DNA from: Porticoccaceae bacterium
GTDB taxonomy: Bacteria > Pseudomonadota > Gammaproteobacteria > Pseudomonadales > Porticoccaceae
DNA: 5,049 nucleotides
Reading direction: 5' to 3'
NCBI GenBank assembly: GCA_030590275.1
Contig: JAUUYV010000179.1
Coordinates: 1-5,049, forward strand
Shown here: piece after piece, positions 1-4,530 of the stretch
Layout of the letters: each line of letters begins with the position of its first letter
Position numbering within the stretch: the first letter of the stretch is position 1
Program-made: the position numbers and the translations under genes
The notes under the pieces: model-generated
Told to the model about the DNA's origin: nothing
Databases searched by the model: none
The model's input: only the letters and a program-made list of their open reading frames with translations

Positions 1-436
1 GGAAATCCAGCAAACAAAAGTGCTCACTTCCAGACCACCTGCCGTTTAGAGAGGATTCGGCGTAATTATTTAGCTGTGTGGTTAAAGCCAGGATAAGTGC
101 GAAGGTATGTTGAAGCACAGAGGGTGTGCCGTAGTCAGTTATGTTGGTGATTGTTATATGGCGAGCGTGTGCGGCATCGAGATCAACCGCATTGGTACCG
201 GTTGCCAATACGCCAATATATTTTAGACCTCGCGCTGCTTCGATTTCCCGCGCTCTTACCGGTGCCTTATTGGTCAGCACGACATCGGCTTGAGCAATAC
301 GATCCGCAATCTGTTCGGGAGACGACGTGGGATAAATCTGCCAGCGAATAGGGGTAATACCCAGTATGGGACCGAGATCCAGGTCGGCGGGGTGCAGAGA
401 GTCAGCATCCAGGATAACGCCAGTAAGTTGGCTCAT
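1..436 (-). CDS. D-2-hydroxyacid dehydrogenase, glycerate/hydroxypyruvate-reductase type (3' truncated by window edge)
   Basis: The frame is open from an ATG at 436 to the window edge and gives 145 residues, roughly the first 45 % of a family usually about 310-330 aa long. Visible family marks are LTNK (residues 54-57), the substrate loop LATGTNAVDL (78-87), YGTPSVLQHTFAL (102-114), and GRWSGSEHFC (132-141), which resembles the GRW...FC segment of HprA-like enzymes. The Rossmann GxGxxG and the catalytic Arg/Glu/His lie outside the window. The family reduces 2-oxoacids such as hydroxypyruvate or glyoxylate to D-2-hydroxyacids with NAD(P)H in the cytoplasm. A weak GGA lies 9 nt before the ATG. 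The gene follows the threonine-to-glycine genes after 83 bp with no terminator, so co-transcription is likely. A link to glycine, serine or glyoxylate carbon is inference. The exact substrate cannot be read from this fragment. Confidence 0.85.
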   Translation of the reverse strand, partial: MSQLTGVILDADSLHPADLDLGPILGITPIRWQIYPTSSPEQIADRIAQADVVLTNKAPVRAREIEAARGLKYIGVLATGTNAVDLDAAHARHITITNITDYGTPSVLQHTFALILALTTQLNNYAESSLNGRWSGSEHFCLLDF

Positions 437-519
437 AGTTAAGGTTCCAGTTTGCTATGCCAGCGCTTGGCGACGATATCATGAGTATTATTGATTAATC
501 GAGGCTGCCCCGTGATTAG

Positions 520-1743
520 TCAGCTGAACCGGCGTAGGGCGTCCAGCGCTTCGTCAATGTCATCCGGGGTGTGATCGGCAGACAGTTGAAAACGGATTTC
601 TTCCGCGCCTTTTGGCACCACCGGATAATTCAGCCCTGTCGCCAGCACACCACATTCAAGCAGATGATCGACCAGCGCCGATGTTCGCTCGGTATCGCGG
701 ATCATCAAAGGCACCACTGGATGCTCGCTAATAATGGTTTCCAGTCCCAGATCCAGCAGTCCTTTTTCAAAGCGCGCTGTCATCGTCCGTAAATGGGCTA
801 GTAACGCCAGTCCACGGGGGCTGTCAAGAGTTTCTACGGCTTTGAGCGCTGCCGCTGCTTCACCGGGCGTGATTGGGTTGGAATAAATATAAAAGGGTGA
901 GTTTTCGCGAAAATATTCGACGATTGGAGCACTGGCGACCAGGTAGCCACCGTTGACGCCGAAAGCCTTGCCCAGAGTTCCGACCAGAATGTCGGCTCGT
1001 GCATCACCACAGTATTCTTCTGTGCCTCGGCCTGTCGCCCCAAATGCACCGACACCGTGGGAATCATCGACTACGATCAGAATATTTTCAGCATAAGCGC
1101 CATCGTATTTTTCCGCCAGTCGTTTAATTTCATCAAGCGGCGCATGGTCTCCGCGCATACTGAAAATCCCATCGGTCACGACGATAGCGCGTTGGCAGCT
1201 TGCACTGGCGGCACCTAGCTGTGCTTCCAGATCATCCATATCAAGATGGCGGTAAACCCGCTTTTCAGCGGGTCGGGCCAGTGCCATCGCATTAATAATG
1301 CAGCTGTGGTTTAACTCATCGCTGATAACCACAGTCTGGTCAGAAATCAAAGCTGGGAGAATACCCATCATCGTTGCATAGGCGGAACTGAATATCATCG
1401 CGGCCTCCCGCCGGTGAAAAGCCGCTAGCCGTTTTTCAAGCTCGATATGTGGTGACCAGGTGCCGCTGATGAAACGAACAGCCCCAGGGCCGGTTCCGAA
1501 TTCCCGTACGGCTATCTCCTCCGCGCTAATAACTTCCTCAACAAAGGACATGCCGAGATAGCTGTTGGAGTTCATCGGCAGGAAAGGCTTATCGCCCTGA
1601 TCCGCCAGTAGAAAGCGCGGGCCTTTGCTCCCCTGTGGGGGAAGAACTCCACTGATTACCTGTTCCTGCCCCTTTAGTGAACCACTGGCGCGTTTTTTGT
1701 CAGTTAACGCGGCCAGTATCCTTTCCAGTCGGTCATGGGGCAT
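520..1743 (-). CDS. kbl: 2-amino-3-ketobutyrate CoA ligase (glycine C-acetyltransferase)
   Basis: This is a 407-aa PLP enzyme of the alpha-oxoamine synthase family, near the usual length of about 395-400. Visible marks are MNSNSYLG (57-64), GTGPGAVRFISGT (83-95), SDELNHSC (141-148), VDDSHGVGAFG (225-235) with the cofactor-contacting Asp226 and His229, and TLGKAFG (256-262) with Lys259 as the expected PLP Schiff-base lysine. A C-terminal YPVVPKGAEEIRFQLSADHT (373-392) carries the likely substrate-carboxylate Arg384. The family also contains AONS (BioF), ALA synthase and serine palmitoyltransferase, but the partner gene decides the call: the upstream threonine dehydrogenase makes 2-amino-3-ketobutyrate, which this enzyme splits with CoA into glycine and acetyl-CoA in the cytoplasm. 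The ATG at 1743 has AAGGGA 7 nt upstream (1751-1756). The start lies inside the 3' end of tdh (11-bp overlap), suggesting coupled translation, which suits an unstable intermediate. The GPGAVR form resembles Bacillus-type Kbl more than E. coli Kbl, from memory of the family. Confidence 0.9.
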   Translation of the reverse strand: MPHDRLERILAALTDKKRASGSLKGQEQVISGVLPPQGSKGPRFLLADQGDKPFLPMNSNSYLGMSFVEEVISAEEIAVREFGTGPGAVRFISGTWSPHIELEKRLAAFHRREAAMIFSSAYATMMGILPALISDQTVVISDELNHSCIINAMALARPAEKRVYRHLDMDDLEAQLGAASASCQRAIVVTDGIFSMRGDHAPLDEIKRLAEKYDGAYAENILIVVDDSHGVGAFGATGRGTEEYCGDARADILVGTLGKAFGVNGGYLVASAPIVEYFRENSPFYIYSNPITPGEAAAALKAVETLDSPRGLALLAHLRTMTARFEKGLLDLGLETIISEHPVVPLMIRDTERTSALVDHLLECGVLATGLNYPVVPKGAEEIRFQLSADHTPDDIDEALDALRRFS

Positions 1744-2716
1744 CGGGGTTTCCCTTATTCAATTTCTGGCGCAGTCTTACAACCATATCTTTAGTCATGG
1801 CTTCAAGATTATATTCGGGGGCCCAGTTCCAGTCATCCCGAGCTGCCTGATCATCAATTGAGCGTGGCCAGGAGTCCGCTATGGCCTGGCGAACCGGATC
1901 GACCTCATAGTCAATAACGAATTCAGGAATATGCTTTTTGATCTGCTCCGCAAGCTCTTCCGGTGTAACGCTCATTGCCGCAATATTATAAGCGTTGCGA
2001 TAATGCAGCGCAGAAGGATCAGCCTGCATCAGCTCAATGATGGCGCGGACTGCATCGGGCATGTACATCATATCGAGGCGAGTATCGGGGCGTAAAAAGC
2101 AGGCGTAATGTCGATAGCGGACGGCCTGGTAGAAAATATCAACGGCATAGTCCGTGGTGCCTCCGCCCGGCAGGGTTTTATAAGAAATCAGGCCAGGCAG
2201 CCGCAGACCTCGGCTATCGACGCCGAAACGTAGCGCATAGTAATCACACATCAGTTCGCCTGAAACCTTGGCGATACCGTACATTGTGGTGGGGCGCTGA
2301 ATAGTGACCTGCGGGGTTCGGTCGTGGGGTGTGGTGGGGCCAAAAGCACCGATGGAACTGGGGAAAAATACGGCACAATCATCTCGTCGCGCGGTTTCCA
2401 GCACATTGTAAAGGCCTCCCATATTGAGACTCCAGGCCATTTGCGGCTTTTCCTCGGCAACCGCAGATAACAGCCCGGCAAGGTGATAGATTGTCCCCAC
2501 ATCATGACGGCGGACAATGTCCTGTAATTGCTGCGTCTGCGTACAGTCGAGATATTCATAGCCGTGGTCAGTCGATGGCTCCCCCGGGTTCCGGGAAGAT
2601 GGTGCCATACGGATATCCGACGCGATGACCTGGTCTGCGCCAAAGCGCTCGCGCAATGCCGGGACCAGTTCGGAACCGATCTGACCCTGTGCTCCAGTGA
2701 CTAAAATTTTGCGCAT
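1733..2716 (-). CDS. tdh: L-threonine 3-dehydrogenase, short-chain (epimerase-like) type
   Basis: This is a 327-aa extended short-chain dehydrogenase. It oxidises L-threonine with NAD+ to 2-amino-3-ketobutyrate in the cytoplasm, the first step of threonine breakdown to glycine and acetyl-CoA. Visible marks are the nucleotide-binding GAQGQIG (8-14), Asp34 at the end of beta-2 (ribose contact), HLAGLLSAVAEEKP (78-91), NMGGLYNVLE (98-107), FPSSIGAFGP (118-127) with the catalytic Ser, and YGIAK (146-150) with catalytic Tyr146 and Lys150. RLPGLISYKTLPGGGTTDYA (172-191) and DSWPRSIDD..AR.DW.W (281-298) are the segments that set this group apart from UDP-sugar epimerases. It is unrelated in fold to the zinc medium-chain Tdh of E. 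coli. The ATG at 2716 has GGGGA 7 nt upstream (2724-2728); an ATG 4 nt earlier is in another frame. It is the first gene of the operon, behind a hairpin-rich leader, and overlaps kbl. Confidence 0.92.
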   Translation of the reverse strand: MRKILVTGAQGQIGSELVPALRERFGADQVIASDIRMAPSSRNPGEPSTDHGYEYLDCTQTQQLQDIVRRHDVGTIYHLAGLLSAVAEEKPQMAWSLNMGGLYNVLETARRDDCAVFFPSSIGAFGPTTPHDRTPQVTIQRPTTMYGIAKVSGELMCDYYALRFGVDSRGLRLPGLISYKTLPGGGTTDYAVDIFYQAVRYRHYACFLRPDTRLDMMYMPDAVRAIIELMQADPSALHYRNAYNIAAMSVTPEELAEQIKKHIPEFVIDYEVDPVRQAIADSWPRSIDDQAARDDWNWAPEYNLEAMTKDMVVRLRQKLNKGNPDAP

Positions 2717-2735
2717 TCATTGATCCCCGGTACCG

Positions 2736-2760
2736 AATGGACGTTAGCAACTTAACCATT
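2736..2760 (-). promoter_or_regulatory. Hairpin in the tdh leader, just upstream of the ribosome binding site
   Basis: Plus-strand AATG (2736-2739) pairs with CATT (2757-2760), and GTTA (2743-2746) pairs with TAAC (2753-2756). This makes an 8-bp stem with a 3-nt bulge and a 6-nt loop. It lies 7 bp upstream of the GGGGA of tdh, so in mRNA it could affect access to the start. It has no U-tract and is not a terminator. A chance structure is possible. Confidence 0.3.
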
Positions 2761-2772
2761 GTCGTTCCCGTA

Positions 2773-2804
2773 GCGCAAATCACCTGCAACGAAAGCAGGG
2801 GCGC
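2773..2804 (-). promoter_or_regulatory. Nested hairpin in the tdh leader
   Basis: CCTGC (2783-2787) and GCAGG (2795-2799) form a 5-bp stem around a 7-nt loop. GCGC at 2773-2776 and 2801-2804 can close an outer stem. No T-run follows on either strand. I see no match to the glycine riboswitch core. It may be part of a structured leader together with the dyad beside it. Confidence 0.3.
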
Positions 2805-2807
2805 GAA

Positions 2808-2825
2808 AACATCAGAGCTGATGTT
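2808..2825. promoter_or_regulatory. 18-bp dyad, candidate operator upstream of tdh
   Basis: AACATCAG (2808-2815) is followed, after the 2-bp spacer AG, by its exact reverse complement CTGATGTT (2818-2825). The near-zero spacing and 8-bp perfect arms look like a binding site for a dimeric helix-turn-helix regulator rather than an RNA hairpin. It sits about 90 bp upstream of the tdh start, where an operator or activator site would be expected. No convincing -35/-10 pair could be placed nearby, and no regulator gene is present in the window. The regulator is unknown. Confidence 0.4.
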
Positions 2826-2871
2826 GCGTTGAGAATTAGGGAATCTCTGATTAATTTTGGACGAAGTAGAG

Positions 2872-2972
2872 AGCCTGCTCCACGAAGTGCTTTGGGTATT
2901 GCGATTCAAAATATCCAGACTCGCCAAGAGTACGGCTTTAGGCGAAGCGTAAATCACACGTCAGAGCAGGCT
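2872..2972. repeat. 9-bp inverted repeat enclosing 83 bp
   Basis: AGCCTGCTC at 2872-2880 is the exact reverse complement of GAGCAGGCT at 2964-2972. The enclosed 83 bp encodes nothing recognisable. Next to mobile-element debris, it may be a small non-autonomous element, a leftover transposon end pair, or chance. The nearby GGGAATCTCTGATTAATT (2840-2857) looks like the terminal sequence of some insertion sequences, but I cannot assign a family. Confidence 0.35.
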
Positions 2973-3031
2973 ATTCGAAGATAAAAACTAGTTGTTATTG
3001 ACTGTACCATTGCGCCTGTCGTATGTAATAA

Positions 3032-3058
3032 AATCAATCGAGCCTGACCCCATCGATT
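3032..3058. repeat. Small hairpin with TGACCCC loop, left of the IS30 remnant
   Basis: AATCGA (3036-3041) and TCGATT (3053-3058) form a 6-bp stem around an 11-nt loop containing TGACCCC (3045-3051). Its minus-strand reading, GGGGTCAGGCTCGATTGATT, resembles the GGGGTCAG...GATTGA boundaries often seen around REP-associated tyrosine transposase (RAYT) elements; that comparison is from memory. A similar structure lies at 3282-3307, on the other side of the IS30 remnant. Confidence 0.35.
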
Positions 3059-3070
3059 CTCAGAAGCCTG

Positions 3071-3226
3071 GAGATCGATAAACTTAACCAGCAGGCGATT
3101 GATGACATCGCCAATCAGTGGGATGAACGACCGATGAAATGCCTGGGATTTAAAACGCCAGCGGAGTTTTTTATCAGGCATTTAAAAACTTGCCGACCCA
3201 AAAATCGAGTTGCGCTTAATAGTTGA
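3071..3226 (+). pseudogene. IS30-family transposase, C-terminal remnant
   Basis: Plus-strand codons ending at the TGA at 3224-3226 read about 51 residues that look like the end of an IS30-type DDE transposase. Key pieces are EIDKLNQQAIDDIANQW, then DERPMKCLGFKTPAEFF, matching the family pattern N-x-RP-x-K-x-LG-[FY]-x-TP-x-E-x-F, and a VALNS end. The same frame has a stop at 3029-3031, the family resemblance begins near 3071, and no start codon or catalytic DDE region is present. It is therefore a dead fragment of a normally 320-380-aa protein. It is the only plus-strand coding trace in the window. It lies between the RHS cluster and the threonine operon and marks the junction as a past insertion site. 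Confidence 0.65.
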
Positions 3227-3242
3227 ATATACCTCTTGAAAT

Positions 3243-3267
3243 GGTGCACTTTGAACTTGAATCCGCC
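3243..3267 (+). mobile_element. Probable IS30-type right end
   Basis: GGTGCACTTTGAACTTGAAT followed by CCGCC lies 16 bp after the transposase remnant's stop codon. It resembles the GTTGCACTTCA...TTGAA terminal sequences of many IS30-family elements (recognised from memory). No matching left end was found, which fits a truncated element. Confidence 0.4.
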
Positions 3268-3281
3268 TTGGCTTCCACTAG

Positions 3282-3307
3282 TTAATCATTCCGACCCCTT
3301 TAATTAA
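3282..3307. repeat. Small hairpin with CCGACCCC loop, right of the IS30 remnant and next to the small membrane gene's stop
   Basis: TTAAT (3282-3286) pairs with ATTAA (3303-3307), with CCGACCCC (3291-3298) in the loop. Together with 3032-3058 it forms a pair of like hairpins (AATCA... then GACCCC) about 250 bp apart around the IS30 remnant. It ends 1 bp before the stop codon of the gene at 3309-3518. Lacking a T-run, it does not look like an intrinsic terminator. Confidence 0.3.
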
Positions 3308-3308
3308 A

Positions 3309-3518
3309 TTAAGTCAACCGGTTTGCCAAGAAATATAAAAAGGCGATGCACATAATAATTAAAAATAACAAATAAACGTAATAGCCCACCGGTTCTTTTT
3401 CTTTTGATAGAGTAAAATCATCACCATAATAACTCTCTATGCGGCCATTTTTTATAGCAATATAGATAGCTTTAGCTCCAAAAATCAATAAGATTAAAGT
3501 GACAATGTTTAGCAACAT
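3309..3518 (-). CDS. Small two-span membrane protein, candidate immunity protein for the RHS tip
   Basis: This 69-aa protein has hydrophobic segments at about residues 2-22 and 45-66. They are separated by a polar loop (GRIESYYGDDFTLSKEKEP, 25-43) ending in P-V-G-Y-Y, a layout shared by many small two-span proteins found next to polymorphic toxins. Function is inferred from position: the ATG at 3518 is one base beyond the TAA of the RHS gene, and an AGGGA site 5 nt upstream lies within the last RHS codons, so the two are translated together. Such proteins sit in the inner membrane and protect the producer from its own toxin or a sibling's. GC is about 29 % (hand count), far below the neighbours, which suggests acquisition with the toxin tip. 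Assignment to a named immunity family (Imm17 is one two-span candidate) could not be verified. It could also be an unrelated small membrane protein. Confidence 0.6.
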   Translation of the reverse strand: MLLNIVTLILLIFGAKAIYIAIKNGRIESYYGDDFTLSKEKEPVGYYVYLLFLIIMCIAFLYFLANRLT

Positions 3519-3519
3519 T

Positions 3520-4530
3520 TTAGTCCCTATCCTCTGTTGACTGCTTAACGAATGCCGAAGTTACTGCGCCAGCAAAGTCTTGAACTGTCTGTTGCCCCAT
3601 TTCAGAAGCAAATTTTCTTGTTGGAGTCTTACCCACCATAAAGGTCTTGCCACTAGGCGACGTAACAGGTAACCCCGGGTTTCCTTGCATCGTAATTGTC
3701 GTTAATTTTTTTGCCGGCCCTGCAAGAGCTTGACCGAAACCCAGGCCTGCTGCATTACTAATTCCAGCAATAGCAGCCTGCTTAACATCAATGTCTTGCC
3801 CCTGTATTGCTTGATTAGCCACTTCGCCAGCCGCCCCTATTGTAGTTGCGCTTGCACCAGCTGCTGCAATCTTTGCGGAATTCCCAACATTTAATAATGC
3901 CGCGCTACCAGGCACTGCTGCTGTTACACCACCCACAACCGCACCAATAGCTGCTTCTCTTGCTAAACCGCTCCAAGAAAAATTATCTGTCGTAGCTGCA
4001 TATATACCTCCTTGTACCAATGCTCCAACACCAGCGCCAATAGCGATGTGAGCCACACGCCCATCCGGATCCACGTACTTATACGGATTATTATTCGCAT
4101 AGGCATAGCGATTAAAACTATCATAATTCGCTGCGTCATAACTGACCGGATCCACACTCAAAAACCGACCTATCTCCGGGTCGTACCAGCGGGCGCCCAG
4201 ATACACCAGACCGACCCGGGTTTCCTCGTATTTGCCTGTGTACCAGATCTTTTCATCGGCCTGGGTTTCTACGGGCAAACAGCCCAGGGCGTCACAATCA
4301 GTTTCCCGACTTTCATAAGTTTGCCGCTGGCCGTAGGGCAGGTAGGATTCTCGCCATAACACCGCGCCCGTGGCATCGGTGGCCGCTACCGGAGAACCCA
4401 GGGCATTGTTGTGGTAATAGGTGACTTGATCAGCACTTTGGACCAGCGCGGGAAGCGTAAGGCTGGCCACAGCCAATAAGGCGATCAACCAATGGAGTAT
4501 TGGCATTGCCGTGATATTTAACCGGATCAT
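3520..4530 (-). CDS. Minimal secreted RHS core protein with variable C-terminal tip (putative toxin)
   Basis: The protein has 336 aa, far shorter than classic RHS proteins (about 1,200-1,600 aa). Residues 1-32 are a signal peptide: a basic start, hydrophobic ILHWLIALLAVASLTLPAL, and a likely cut at VQS|AD (32/33). Residues 36-158 are the terminal RHS core: YYHNNALGSPVAATDATG (38-55), YLPYGQ (63-68), YTGKYEETRVGLVYLGARWY (97-116), FLSVDP (123-128), FNRYAYANNNPYKYVDPDGR (139-158). Between YGQ and YTGKY lies a loop with Cys79 and Cys84, possibly a disulfide. There are no further YD repeats. The core ends in PxxxxDPxGR; in proteins known to self-cleave the last residue is usually Leu. Residues 159-336 are the tip: Gly/Ala-rich hydrophobic stretches (to about 270), then a polar end of about 65 residues that I do not recognise, with no clear catalytic motif. 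GGAG 8 nt upstream supports the ATG at 4530. The gene overlaps the upstream gene by ATGA and is followed by the candidate immunity gene. Pore formation is one guess. Confidence 0.8.
   Translation of the reverse strand: MIRLNITAMPILHWLIALLAVASLTLPALVQSADQVTYYHNNALGSPVAATDATGAVLWRESYLPYGQRQTYESRETDCDALGCLPVETQADEKIWYTGKYEETRVGLVYLGARWYDPEIGRFLSVDPVSYDAANYDSFNRYAYANNNPYKYVDPDGRVAHIAIGAGVGALVQGGIYAATTDNFSWSGLAREAAIGAVVGGVTAAVPGSAALLNVGNSAKIAAAGASATTIGAAGEVANQAIQGQDIDVKQAAIAGISNAAGLGFGQALAGPAKKLTTITMQGNPGLPVTSPSGKTFMVGKTPTRKFASEMGQQTVQDFAGAVTSAFVKQSTEDRD

Noticed and set aside
437..519. Terminator or promoter between kbl and the dehydrogenase gene
   Set aside because: Only a near-direct repeat TGATTAATC / TGATTAGTC is visible; there is no GC-rich stem with a T-run and no convincing -35/-10 pair.
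520..1743. 8-amino-7-oxononanoate synthase (bioF) or 5-aminolevulinate synthase as the product
   Set aside because: It is the same enzyme family, but the overlap with an SDR-type threonine dehydrogenase and the YPVVPKG..IRFQLSADHT end favour Kbl.
2808..2825. Intrinsic terminator reading leftwards (stem followed by TTTT on the minus strand)
   Set aside because: The dyad has only a 2-nt spacer and is AT-rich, the T-run is only four bases and no gene ends just before it, so an operator-like dyad is more likely.
2717..2870. Glycine riboswitch upstream of tdh
   Set aside because: The region has hairpins, but I could not find the conserved glycine aptamer core or tandem arrangement.
2568..2957. 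129-aa minus-strand reading frame over the tdh start and leader
   Set aside because: It overlaps the well-supported tdh N-terminus in another frame, runs through the hairpins and has no recognisable protein features.
2954..3181. 75-aa minus-strand reading frame
   Set aside because: It is antisense to the IS30 transposase remnant, which has family-like sequence on the plus strand; the minus-strand product resembles nothing.
4012..4359. 115-aa plus-strand reading frame opposite the RHS core
   Set aside because: Low-complexity Ile/Arg sequence antisense to conserved RHS core motifs; no ribosome binding site or family resemblance.
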